Source of the DNA: Pantoea sp. BAV 3049
GTDB taxonomy: Bacteria > Pseudomonadota > Gammaproteobacteria > Enterobacterales > Enterobacteriaceae
Reading direction: 5' to 3'
NCBI RefSeq assembly: GCF_009765445.1
Contig: NZ_WHOY01000031.1
Coordinates: 5,091,231-5,155,230, forward strand
DNA length: 64,000 nucleotides
Below, piece after piece: positions 8,558 to 17,459 of the stretch. Position numbers and translations under genes: made by a program. The notes under the pieces are model-generated. The model made no database searches. It was not told the DNA's origin and worked only from the letters and a program-made list of their open reading frames with translations. Each line of letters opens with the position of its first letter. The stretch's first letter is position 1.

Positions 8558-9505
8558 TTAATTCTGTGAGATAGTAAAAGTCATCGCTGCATTGGCTGCA
8601 CCAGGAGTAATAGTGCTGGCGGTTTGCTTATAATGCGCGATTAAAGGTATGGTAATCGTCTTCTCTGCAGCATTGTGATAAGTGGTTGCTTTGGAAAACA
8701 CCAATGGATTCCTGTTGGCATCCATTACCTCAACCGCCACGCCCGATGCGGCATCAGTTCCTGAATCAATGGCGATCATCCCGTTACCTGATGAAGTCCC
8801 CACGGGATCGAAGGAGACCTGAACCGGAATATTATCCGCTTCACACTGCATCACAACGTTGAAATTACGCTCTGATGAGGCGGCCGTACTTCCCACTCCA
8901 TTAAATTCGCTGCGGCTCGGGCTGCCCATATTGATGGTCTGATACTGTGAATTCACATCCACCAGACAGCTTTTTTGCAGAATGGTCAGGCTGCTGACGG
9001 TTAATGTGGAGAAGACGCTGTTGTTCAGATAATAATTGGCATAAAGCTTACTGCCCATTGTGCCTGGTGTAATGGGGCCGGTCTTCACATAGGTCAGACG
9101 AACCTCGCCAGATGGACCCCAGGGGGTTAATGCGTTAGGCCCCAGAGAAAGGGTATAGGGGACGGTCATCGCCGTGTTATACAAATCCCCAATAATTACC
9201 CCAACACCTGCTATCCCGGTTTCATATGCACCCGTAACAGTGGTGCTGGCTGTTAAAATAGAAGCAGATCTGTAGGGAGAACTGCCGGTACAACCCACCA
9301 CTAATGTTGTTCCGGAATAGCCTTTGCTATAGCGATAACCTAATACATCGCCGATAGCGACCCTTGGATCGACCGCAATGGATAATGCTCCAGAAGTGGC
9401 TTTTACCGATGTTCCCAGGACACAACTTCCTGCATATGAAAGGGAAGGAAAGGCTGATAGCAATAATAAAGCTTTTAACTTAATGTTGTTTTTTAATAAG
9501 TTCAT
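8558..9505 (-). CDS. Fimbrial tip adhesin / minor subunit
   Basis: 315 residues from the ATG at 9,505, which has a GGAG site 9 nt upstream; the longer frame begins at TTG. The signal peptide ends at SYAG. An N-terminal lectin-like domain with two Cys (SCVLGTS and VVGCTGS) is followed by a C-terminal pilin domain (about 180-315) with its own Cys pair (KSCLVDVN, VMQCEAD) and a terminal beta-strand ending TFTISQN. The two-domain layout and last position in the operon match tip adhesins of chaperone-usher fimbriae. The receptor is unknown. Confidence 0.85.
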   Translation of the reverse strand: MNLLKNNIKLKALLLLSAFPSLSYAGSCVLGTSVKATSGALSIAVDPRVAIGDVLGYRYSKGYSGTTLVVGCTGSSPYRSASILTASTTVTGAYETGIAGVGVIIGDLYNTAMTVPYTLSLGPNALTPWGPSGEVRLTYVKTGPITPGTMGSKLYANYYLNNSVFSTLTVSSLTILQKSCLVDVNSQYQTINMGSPSRSEFNGVGSTAASSERNFNVVMQCEADNIPVQVSFDPVGTSSGNGMIAIDSGTDAASGVAVEVMDANRNPLVFSKATTYHNAAEKTITIPLIAHYKQTASTITPGAANAAMTFTISQN

Positions 9506-9543
9506 ATTCCGTAGCTCCAAATAGTGCAGGGATGCTCGTCAGG

Positions 9544-12099
9544 TTACTGGCAAAGGCCATTCAGAACCTGAATGCCGCTTTCTGGTTTATTTTCAGGAAG
9601 TTTGTAGCGTACATGACATTGAGTGTCATTGGCCCGGCCCCACTGCACCAGCAGATTTCCCGCCGGTTTTAAGCCGTTGAGATAGACCTGTCCGCCATCG
9701 CCGACAATGCTACCCTGCTTGCCGGATTCAGCCGCATCCACCACCATTGCGCCGAACGGAACTGGCTGCCCTTTGTATGTCAGGGTCATAATGCCGCGTG
9801 CACCAACCTGAGCGGCAAATCTTGCGCGAACAATTGCACCGCGGGTTGGGACAACCGAAACGGTGGCCAAATCGAGGTCGACATCATCCGGCAGAGTCGT
9901 GGTGTCCAGCACGATGTCTGACTGACGGTAAGCTGTCATATTTGGCACCACGGTATAGCCACGGAAATCGGTTTTCACCCCGGTCTGGTTGGTGATCTGC
10001 ACGCCGCTGGCACCCGGAGCCACGACCAGTGCTGCCGTGTCGCCAAAGGCCTGGCTTAAGGTTGCTCCGTTTTTATGAATGAGCAATCCACCCTCCACAC
10101 CGTAGTTCAGCCTTCTCATATCTCTGTCGTAGCCATAACCTGCGGAAACGTCACCATAGGTACCTGAATAATCTGCATCCAGGTTGCCGCTGTTGCCGAC
10201 ACCCTGGCTGGCATAGCCTTCCCGGGCGTTCCAGCTAAGATTATTATCTGCCAGCGCGGTTCCGCTAAGGCCAACACTGTGGCTGGTATTACCCGGCTTG
10301 CTGCTGGTGACGGAATAGTTGGCCCAGGTGTTGGAGAGCCAGCGATCCAGTGGAACGGAGATGTTGAAGGAGATAATCTGATCTTTGCTGTAGTCGCGCT
10401 CGCCGGAAAGGTTGCTCGAGTTACGGTTGTAGCTGTAGTTCACGCCATAGCTGATGCCGTTGTAGCTGTTGTTATAGCCGAGAGCCAGCGACTCCATCCG
10501 CCGATCGGTTCGCCAGTAATCCTCACGCAGCAGACTGACACTCAGTGCTCCTGCTTTTTCGCCCAGATTCTGGTTAAGCGTTAATTCAGTGCGATTACGG
10601 GCCTGTTCACGCAAAGTCGCGTTCTGATCGTAGCGATAGGTGTCCATCAATTCCGGCAGGGAATAATAGTCACGTGTGGAGTAGCGGTAGCCGGCGATGG
10701 CGAAGTTTGTGCCAGTCTCATAGAAGTTCTTGCTGTAACGTAAACGCAGAGACTGGCCGTCGGTTTTCTGGCTGTCTTTCGCCGTGGCCCATGAATTGAT
10801 CACATCGGCGGAAAAGGCGCCCATATCACCGAAGTTTTTGCCGACGCCAAGCGCCAGAGACTGGTAGTTTGAGGCTGCCTGCATCCCGCCAAAGACGGTA
10901 ATATTCCACGGCAGACCATAAATGGCAGTGGCCTGAGTGAAGCTCTTCTTATCCACTGCGCTGTCATAAGGCCGGTACTGACCGGACGTCACGCTGTATT
11001 TCAGATGGCCTTCACGCACCAGCACCGGAAGTGAGGCGTAAGGGACGATAAGATTTTGCTCGCTGCCATCCGCCTCTTTGATGGTGACATACAGGTCACC
11101 ACTTCCGCCGGTGGCGTACAGGTCGGTAATTTCAAACGCACCCGGCGCGACGTAGCTCTGATAAATGATATAGCCGTTTTGTCGCACGATAACCTGAGCA
11201 TTGGTGCGTGCTGTTCCGCGGACAACTGGCGCATAACCGCGCAGGCTTTCTGGCAGCATGTCATCGTCAGAGGCTATCTGTGCACCACGGAAAGGAACGC
11301 CCTCAAAGATATCCGAAGGGGCGGTACTTTCTCCCAGCGTCAGCTGAGATTTAAGTGGAATGATATCGCGCTGCAGATAGGTATATACCGAGTCCCATTT
11401 GCCATTCCCTGACGAGGTGCTGCTGCGGTTCCAGGTGGTGTAGTTACGCAGGCGCCACGCCCCAATGTTCAGGCCCGGCCTCAGGTTAAGATACTGGCTG
11501 TCATTATTCTGCGCTCTGTTACTCACGGCGGTGTTGCTTGCCCCGGCGAAGCGGTAATTCAGCAGAAAGGCGTTGATGCCTTCATCAAATTGTTCCGGAG
11601 AAACATAGCCCCTTGCACTGGATTTCAGGGCGGCCTGCGGAATACTCAGCAGCAGGCGCTGGTTGCTGAAGTTAAAGCTGGCGGAGGCCTGTGGAATAGC
11701 AGCAAGGTTGACACAACCGTTGCTTTCTTTGAGGTCAGGAAACGCATCGGTGCGTATGCCATAAGAAGCCAGTGCTGAAAGTTTAAAACAGGGCACCAGC
11801 TCGGTATCGCCTGTTTTATTCTCTGAGTTGAAAAAAGTCACGTTTCTTGACTCAATAAAATGGTTATTGAGCCAGATATCTACCCGGTAATCGCCAGGTG
11901 CCTGAGTGCGGCTGTTTTCAAAAACGGAAAGATCCGTGACTACGGTATTGCCACTACCATCCTGTAAAAAACGGGGGTTAAACGTCTCAGCCGCGAAGGC
12001 TTTACCCGGATGAAAGTGAGCAATAACGACAGGAACGATAAGAACCCAAAGGCGTTTATGTCTCTTATTGTTTCGTTTTGCTTTTTCAGTTCTATTCAT
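9544..12099 (-). CDS. Fimbrial outer-membrane usher (FimD/PapC family)
   Basis: About 851 residues from the ATG at 12,099, chosen because GGA lies 7 nt upstream; an in-frame ATG lies 12 nt earlier. After a signal sequence come the usher N-terminal domain (FNPRFLQDG..., about 40-190), a 24-strand barrel with plug (GVPFRGAQIASDDDMLPES, RGYAPVVRGTA) and C-terminal domains. The last residues hold the conserved Cys pair (NDTQCHVRY, LNGLCQ). It assembles subunits delivered by the chaperone encoded just upstream. Confidence 0.95.
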   Translation of the reverse strand: MNRTEKAKRNNKRHKRLWVLIVPVVIAHFHPGKAFAAETFNPRFLQDGSGNTVVTDLSVFENSRTQAPGDYRVDIWLNNHFIESRNVTFFNSENKTGDTELVPCFKLSALASYGIRTDAFPDLKESNGCVNLAAIPQASASFNFSNQRLLLSIPQAALKSSARGYVSPEQFDEGINAFLLNYRFAGASNTAVSNRAQNNDSQYLNLRPGLNIGAWRLRNYTTWNRSSTSSGNGKWDSVYTYLQRDIIPLKSQLTLGESTAPSDIFEGVPFRGAQIASDDDMLPESLRGYAPVVRGTARTNAQVIVRQNGYIIYQSYVAPGAFEITDLYATGGSGDLYVTIKEADGSEQNLIVPYASLPVLVREGHLKYSVTSGQYRPYDSAVDKKSFTQATAIYGLPWNITVFGGMQAASNYQSLALGVGKNFGDMGAFSADVINSWATAKDSQKTDGQSLRLRYSKNFYETGTNFAIAGYRYSTRDYYSLPELMDTYRYDQNATLREQARNRTELTLNQNLGEKAGALSVSLLREDYWRTDRRMESLALGYNNSYNGISYGVNYSYNRNSSNLSGERDYSKDQIISFNISVPLDRWLSNTWANYSVTSSKPGNTSHSVGLSGTALADNNLSWNAREGYASQGVGNSGNLDADYSGTYGDVSAGYGYDRDMRRLNYGVEGGLLIHKNGATLSQAFGDTAALVVAPGASGVQITNQTGVKTDFRGYTVVPNMTAYRQSDIVLDTTTLPDDVDLDLATVSVVPTRGAIVRARFAAQVGARGIMTLTYKGQPVPFGAMVVDAAESGKQGSIVGDGGQVYLNGLKPAGNLLVQWGRANDTQCHVRYKLPENKPESGIQVLNGLCQ

Positions 12100-12205
12100 T
12101 TTACATTCCATTGTACAGATACTGATATGACATCAATGTCGAAAGGATTATTAATCGCTCAAAGGCATATCAATAATTTCAGGCCAAAGAAATAATATCC
12201 AATCA

Positions 12206-12889
12206 TCAGATATTGGCATGATGAATCGCACCAATGCCGCCGTAATCATTGATGATTTTCCAGCTGAGATCGCCACTGGACAGATTTGCAGGCAGGGTAA
12301 AGGTTGTTGATGAACCCGGTGCAACAAAGCCACCTTCACTGACTTTCGATTTATTTAATTCTACCGTCATGAAGTTAATGTAATAGTTCGACGGATTGGT
12401 AACCGTTAACACGGTGCCCTGTTTTTTCCAGACCAGTTTATCGGCGTATTGCTCAGGTATTTCCCCAATTAAAGCATCAGGGCGATAAATAAGTTTCAGT
12501 CGTGAGCGCACGGCTATCTGCAATGTATTATTATCCGTGTCCGGCTTTGAAGGGATAGACTTTATGTTCAGCCAAAACAATGTTTCTTTATCCTGTGGCA
12601 GAGCATTTGTTGCTTTTACGATGCGTAACAGATTTTTTTGTTTGCTGTCGAGACGGAACAGAGGAGGCGTGACAATAAAAGGAGCATTGTCTTTAATCAT
12701 TTTCCCGGATGCATCTTCCACCCATGATTGCATCAGGTAGGGATAAGCATCGGGGTTTTCAACACTGATGGACTTTTCTTTTTTATTGCCATCATAGATC
12801 ATGCGACTGGCACCAATCACCACACCAGCATTCACGCTGAAGACGGTAAAAAAAAGCACGAACAGAAAGGGGATGTTGAACTTGCGCAT
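12206..12889 (-). CDS. Periplasmic fimbrial chaperone (PapD/FimC family)
   Basis: 227 residues from the ATG at 12,889, with AAGG 7 nt upstream. The signal peptide ends near NAG. The two Ig-like domains show the family marks: VIGASRMIYDGN at the mature N-terminus, an alternating hydrophobic G1 strand motif (KNLLRIVKA), and the Asn-Pro-rich second domain (VTNPSNYYINFMTVEL; FVAPGSS). The short F1-G1 region suggests the FGS subtype, used for rod-like fimbriae. It escorts the subunits encoded at 12,953 and 8,558 to the usher. Confidence 0.93.
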   Translation of the reverse strand: MRKFNIPFLFVLFFTVFSVNAGVVIGASRMIYDGNKKEKSISVENPDAYPYLMQSWVEDASGKMIKDNAPFIVTPPLFRLDSKQKNLLRIVKATNALPQDKETLFWLNIKSIPSKPDTDNNTLQIAVRSRLKLIYRPDALIGEIPEQYADKLVWKKQGTVLTVTNPSNYYINFMTVELNKSKVSEGGFVAPGSSTTFTLPANLSSGDLSWKIINDYGGIGAIHHANI

Positions 12890-12952
12890 TCTCGAACCTT
12901 TTGCTGGCTGAAAGAACACCACCCAGAAGCGGGTGGTGTCTGATTTCAGCTA

Positions 12953-13498
12953 TTAATAGTTAACAGTGAAAGTTGCTACAGAGTTTGCCGGACCGGCAGT
13001 TACGGTTGCTGCTTTCTGGATATAACGCGCATAGAAGTCCAGAACATTGGTGGTGTCACCGCTGGTCAGGGTATATGGCGCAGAAGCAGTAAACAGTGGC
13101 AGAATGCCGGAAGCGTCAGACAGCTGTATACCCACACCGGTAGCCACGCCAGTTTCCTGGGTCAGGGCCAGCACAGTGTTGTCACCTGCGTAAGCCGTAC
13201 CATCAAATTTCACGGTTGCTGTGGTGACAGTTTCCGGGCAGTTTTTCAGTGAAATGTTGAATTTGGTGGCGCTTGCGCTGCCGCCAGCAGTCGAGCCCAC
13301 ACCACTGAAGGCCGTTTTATTAACGTCGCCCATCAGCACATCCATGGTGGTTGCGCCATTACCGTCCAGATCAACAGTACAGGCTGAATCAATGATGTTG
13401 CCTTTAAAGTTGATGGTACCGTCAGCAGCAAAGGCAGCCGTTGAAGAAAGGGCTGTCATCAGAGCAACGCTGGTCAGAGTGGAAACGATATATTTCAT
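12953..13498 (-). CDS. Major fimbrial subunit (type 1-like pilin)
   Basis: 181 residues with a signal peptide cut after AFA. The mature pilin starts ADGTINFKGNIIDSACTVD and has a Cys pair (SACTVD and LKNCPE) about 40 residues apart. It ends in the beta-zipper strand and penultimate Tyr (ATFTVNY) needed for chaperone-usher assembly. As first gene of the fimbrial operon it has an AAGGAT ribosome site. Its strong codon bias suggests high expression. Confidence 0.95.
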   Translation of the reverse strand: MKYIVSTLTSVALMTALSSTAAFAADGTINFKGNIIDSACTVDLDGNGATTMDVLMGDVNKTAFSGVGSTAGGSASATKFNISLKNCPETVTTATVKFDGTAYAGDNTVLALTQETGVATGVGIQLSDASGILPLFTASAPYTLTSGDTTNVLDFYARYIQKAATVTAGPANSVATFTVNY

Positions 13499-13814
13499 GC
13501 TTCTATCCTTTGAAGTTTTGTATAAACAAAGTCACCGACAAGAGTGATTTTGCTATCCGTGTCGTTACAAATATCCTTTCAGGCACAAGTACCGACTTAA
13601 TGCCCGTTTTTTCCTGCAGACGAATCCCGTTGCAGTGAAATAACCTTAAGTGCTGTGAGGCAAAAAGTGCTTATCAACTTTGTCTTAACTCAAACTATTC
13701 ACAGGGTGATGGAAACAGGAGAGCTGTGATTTCTTTTAGTGAGTCTATGTTTAAGAGGGGAGGATATCTGTGAAATGGGGTGGCTGAGTATGAATGCGGA
13801 ACTTCATGGGGCCC
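13499..13814. promoter_or_regulatory. Upstream region of the fimbrial operon
   Basis: About 315 bp without a credible gene between the fimbrial operon and the terminator of the winged-helix regulator. It must carry the fimbrial promoter. An 11-bp word TCACCGACAAG at 13,532-13,542, 34 bp before the pilin ATG, also occurs at 8,484-8,494 upstream of the Gly-rich precursor. No invertible-element repeats (FimS-like) were seen. Confidence 0.4.
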
Positions 13815-13842
13815 ATAAAAAAAGGCTCAGAGTTGAGCCTTA
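13815..13842 (-). terminator. Intrinsic terminator of the winged-helix regulator gene
   Basis: On the minus strand AAGGCTCA-ACTC-TGAGCCTT is followed by TTTTTT. It lies 20 bp after the stop codon of the gene at 13,861-14,580. Confidence 0.85.
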
Positions 13843-13860
13843 AGAAACAGATTATGATCG

Positions 13861-14580
13861 TCAGGAATGAAGCTTTTGTTGAGGGGCTGCTTCCAAATTA
13901 TTCTTCTCTGCACCGAAGGTACAACTGTTTCTTTCCGGTGGTTTTTCTGCAGATGATTTCTCTAAATTGGCAATGAGATAGTCATTGAGCAGCAGGATCG
14001 TGGTTGAAAAGATGATGGTCATGATAATCATCTGGTAGGGCTGCAGACCCTTATGTTTCTGATCCTCTGTTTGCTGGCATTTCTGCCCACGCTCCGGGCC
14101 TTCACCTCCTGGCTCCGTTTTTTTTGTGACAGCATCAGCCACCTCTGTCTGGGGAATTGCCAGTCCTGCCGGTGCCGAAGCGGCCTTGCCAGCGCTGTCA
14201 TTCACGCTTTGTTCCCGAATGTCGATTTCTGGATGTAAAGTCAGTCCCCGATGAGGAATGGTCACGATAATATCGTCACCTAAGCCTGCTTTTCTCAGTT
14301 TCCGTCGCAGAATTGATATGTTTTGGTAGTAGGTGTTTTGTGAAACAAATACTCCATTCTCAGTCCAGACATGTTTAAGAAATTCATCCCGCGTAACGAC
14401 TTTCCCTCTGTTTTCAATCAATAACATCAGACACCGGCTGGCCGGAACATTGATATTAAATTCCTGGGGGGCGAAATCTTTCTTAATACTGAAAATTTTG
14501 TGAGCTTGCGGGTTAAAAATAGTATCTTCATTTATTATGAATACTAAATCTGGCTTACGACTGTCGCTGTTATTTTCCAT
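13861..14580 (-). CDS. CadC/ToxR-like membrane-anchored winged-helix regulator
   Basis: 239 residues from the ATG at 14,580, chosen for an AGAGGT site 5 nt upstream. The N-terminal half is an OmpR-type DNA-binding domain (about 35-125: NVPASRCLMLLIENRGKVVTR, NISILRRKLRKAGL, VTIPHRGL). A Gln/Pro/Glu-rich linker and a single membrane helix (about 185-205, MIIMTIIFSTTILLLNDYL) follow, with only about 35 residues beyond it. This is the ToxR/CadC layout with a very short periplasmic end. Position just upstream of the fimbrial operon suggests it controls fimbriation. Confidence 0.82.
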   Translation of the reverse strand: MENNSDSRKPDLVFIINEDTIFNPQAHKIFSIKKDFAPQEFNINVPASRCLMLLIENRGKVVTRDEFLKHVWTENGVFVSQNTYYQNISILRRKLRKAGLGDDIIVTIPHRGLTLHPEIDIREQSVNDSAGKAASAPAGLAIPQTEVADAVTKKTEPGGEGPERGQKCQQTEDQKHKGLQPYQMIIMTIIFSTTILLLNDYLIANLEKSSAEKPPERNSCTFGAEKNNLEAAPQQKLHS

Positions 14581-14598
14581 GGCTACCTCTGAAGGCAT

Positions 14599-15300
14599 CT
14601 GTTTTCATCAGTGCCTGAAATCCTTTTCTGGTTATATTTTATTTAAAATGATTGAACCCCTTTTACTTCGCCATGCTTGTTTCGATGGCACTGAATTGAG
14701 TGGAGACGTTACAATTTTTATAGAAGAGAGTGTGTGAAGTCCAGAATCTGTCATCTGATTTTTGTCATGGCCAGTGAAATTTGTGAATTGATCATACTAT
14801 ATGAATAAAATTCATTATTTAGCGTGATTATTTTACTGTTAACAGCAGTTATTCAGAGCGCACAAAGTCGTTCCTTAATCTTTAAAGCTGCGATGTTCCA
14901 TCAGATTATTATTATTTTGAAAGGTGGAGGTTTAGATATAATTTCATGAAAGTAAAAGATTTTATGTGCATTTCATGCTCATTCTTAAAAAAATTCACAC
15001 GTTATAAAGCGTGTTAAGATTAGGGGCGCAAGATACAAGATAGATTACGATTGATCAAGATTAAGAGATATTGATAAACAGACTCTTAGTGGAAGCAATG
15101 TTCCAGATTGGCTGGGAAGGGCTGATATCACTGGCGGCAGCACATTGGCCTCCGCAAAAAATATTTGATACGGGAGTCGCAGAATGAACCCGGAGCTAAC
15201 GCTTTGATTAATGATCGCCAGAACATCATGTTTTAATGCCACCCGTTGCTTTACCGATCGATTTTAAAGTCCGCAGCACCCGAAGATGCTGCGTTTAACA
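14599..15300. other. 700-bp AT-rich intergenic region
   Basis: It lies between the second ABC exporter gene and the winged-helix regulator. Short open frames on both strands (for example 15,045-15,242 minus) lack ribosome sites and family features. The frame at 15,055-15,165 plus (RDIDKQTLSGSNVPDWLG...) has no start codon and may be a decayed gene fragment. I see no RNA gene or clear repeat. The left part must hold the regulator's promoter. Confidence 0.5.
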
Positions 15301-17433
15301 CTATCCTGTGACGGTAAACAGCTCTTTCGGGATTTGTTTGATCTCACCTTTATCCAGCTGGATGATCCGGTCAGCGCTCATAATGGTTTCCGGGCGATGC
15401 GCGATAATGATGCGGGTGACATTCATTCCGGCAATGGCGCTGTTAATGGCGCTCTCCCTGGCCACATCCAGGTGGCTGGTTGCCTCATCCAGGATCAATA
15501 ATTGTGGCTGGCGGTACAGCGCTCTTGCCAGCAACACGCGCTGAATTTGCCCGCCGGACAATGAGGAGCCCATATCTCCCACCAGGCTGTTGTAGCCCAT
15601 TGGCATGGCGATGATATCTTCATGGATACGGGCCATCTGGGCGACCTGCATCGCCCGTTCTTCATCATAAACCGGATCGAAAAAGCAGATGTTATCCATG
15701 ATCGATCCCGCAAACAGAATATCATCCTGCATCACGCTACCGATACGATTACGGTAATACTTCATCCCCAGTTTGGTGATGTCCACGCCGTTGATACAGA
15801 TCTCGCCGGCCTCTGGCCTCAGCAGTCCCAGCAGCAGTTTAGCCAGTGTGGTTTTCCCCTGGCCGGACGGTCCGACGATGGCAACGGATTCTCCGGGCTG
15901 GATGGTAAAGCTGGTGTTTTTCAGGATAAACGGCTCGGTTTCTGAATAGCGGAAGTCGAGATTGTTGATTTCCACCGAGCAGGCTGCGGTTTGCTCGGGC
16001 AGCTTAATGAGGTTTTCGGTGTTCTCTTCCGTTTCCGTCAGCACAATATCGGCCAGACGCTCGCCATGCAGTCGTAACATCGTGAAGTCGATGATCGCAT
16101 TGACCAGCCCGGTTATACGGGAAATAAACTGATCGGAAAAGCTGATATAGGCCACCAGCATCCCGCCGGAAAAGTTACCGTCCAGTACCTGAATGGCTGC
16201 CAGCCAGATCAGCACGATCCGGCTGATTCCGGAGGTGAGTCCCTGAAGAACGCTGAACAGGATCGTCAACCGCTGGATCTGGATCCCTTTGTTGGTTACC
16301 TGGACCAGCTCGCTGGCATAGCTGGAGACGCGGATCTCCTCTTTGTTATTCAGTTTCACCGCCTGCATGCCACGGATGGACTCCAGCAGCTGGGACTGAG
16401 CTTTGGCTGAGGCAATCAGCTGATCTTCGTTTGCCTGGCGGAAAGGCCGGAAGGAAGCGGCGCGCAGCACGGTGTAAATGGCCACGGTGGCGAGGACAAT
16501 CCAGGTCAGAGTCATGTTATAGCTGAACAGGACAATCAGCGTGATCACCGCCATCACGCCATCCAGGATAGAACTGATAAAACGGGTGGTCAGTGTGTTC
16601 TGGATGGTGGAGATGGAGCCAAAGCGCGACACAATGTCGCCAATGTGCCTCTCCTGGAACCAGGTCATTGGTAGCCCGAGCAAATGCGTGCAGATGTTGG
16701 TCGACCACTGCACGCTTAGCAGGCTGGAGAACCAGGTGGTCACCCAGGATCGCAGCGCGGAGATCACGGTTTGCAACAGGATCACGCAGATAAAGGCGCA
16801 GCCCAGCAGGGTCAGCAAGTCGCGGTCGGCGGAAACCAGCACCTGGTCCATTACCCACTGCATGTAGAAAGGTGACAGCAGGCCAAACACCTCAAGCGCC
16901 ACCGACAACGCCATTATCTGCAGGAAAGCCGATCCGATCCCGGAGACATTGCCGATCAATTTCAGCAGCGACAGCTGGGTTTTTTCATTCTTTTTGACGA
17001 AATTACAGTTAGGGTAGAGTTCTAACGCTACGCCGGTAAAGGAGTCCGAAACTTCGTCCAGCGGAATTTCACATTTTCCTCGCGCCGGATCGTGCAGGGT
17101 GATCTTGTTTTTAGAAACGCTCTTCAGGACGACAAAATGATTCATGTCCCAGTGAAGGATGCAGGGGAGGTGTAACTTATCTAATTCATCCAGTTCGAGC
17201 CTCAGTGCCCGACCGGATAAGCCCATGCTGTTGGCGGTCTGAATAACATCAGCCAGAGTGGCGCCCTTCAGTGAAGTCGGATGCGCCCGGCGCAGGGTGA
17301 TCATATCCGTTTTATGACCATAGAAGCCGGCGATCATACCGACACAGGTCAGTCCGCATTCCGCTGCCTGAGTCTGGTGTAATATCGGCAGGTTCTTCCG
17401 CCAGGAGAACTGAAGATCTTTCAGAATATTCAT
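15301..17433 (-). CDS. Peptidase-containing ABC exporter (C39/CvaB type), system 2
   Basis: 710 residues. The N-terminal C39 peptidase has catalytic Cys26 in QAAECGLTCVG, a His in LHWDMNHFVVL and an Asp in LHDPARGK. The transmembrane domain and an ATPase with Walker A GPSGQGKTT, signature SLSGGQ and Walker B LLILDEATSHLD follow. It is a paralogue of the exporter at 4,567 (same peptidase spacing, same DEATSHLD). It is the last gene of a regulator-channel-adaptor-exporter operon. No double-glycine precursor was found beside it; it may export the precursor encoded at 8,006 or an unlinked peptide. Confidence 0.93.
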   Translation of the reverse strand: MNILKDLQFSWRKNLPILHQTQAAECGLTCVGMIAGFYGHKTDMITLRRAHPTSLKGATLADVIQTANSMGLSGRALRLELDELDKLHLPCILHWDMNHFVVLKSVSKNKITLHDPARGKCEIPLDEVSDSFTGVALELYPNCNFVKKNEKTQLSLLKLIGNVSGIGSAFLQIMALSVALEVFGLLSPFYMQWVMDQVLVSADRDLLTLLGCAFICVILLQTVISALRSWVTTWFSSLLSVQWSTNICTHLLGLPMTWFQERHIGDIVSRFGSISTIQNTLTTRFISSILDGVMAVITLIVLFSYNMTLTWIVLATVAIYTVLRAASFRPFRQANEDQLIASAKAQSQLLESIRGMQAVKLNNKEEIRVSSYASELVQVTNKGIQIQRLTILFSVLQGLTSGISRIVLIWLAAIQVLDGNFSGGMLVAYISFSDQFISRITGLVNAIIDFTMLRLHGERLADIVLTETEENTENLIKLPEQTAACSVEINNLDFRYSETEPFILKNTSFTIQPGESVAIVGPSGQGKTTLAKLLLGLLRPEAGEICINGVDITKLGMKYYRNRIGSVMQDDILFAGSIMDNICFFDPVYDEERAMQVAQMARIHEDIIAMPMGYNSLVGDMGSSLSGGQIQRVLLARALYRQPQLLILDEATSHLDVARESAINSAIAGMNVTRIIIAHRPETIMSADRIIQLDKGEIKQIPKELFTVTG

Positions 17434-17459
17434 ATTATTTAATAACCTGGTATAAAAAA

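Noticed and set aside
14648..14737. Plus-strand 29-codon frame MIEPLLLRHACFDGTELSG...
   Set aside because: Lies in the regulator's upstream region without a ribosome site, and the Ser-Gly pair is not in leader context.
15055..15165. Frame RDIDKQTLSGSNVPDWLG..., resembling a secreted or double-glycine peptide
   Set aside because: There is no start codon between the flanking stops and no ribosome site. At best it is a decayed fragment, so it was not called as a gene.
15045..15242. 65-codon minus-strand frame downstream of the second exporter
   Set aside because: No ribosome site, no leader pattern and an ordinary AT-rich composition; probably chance.
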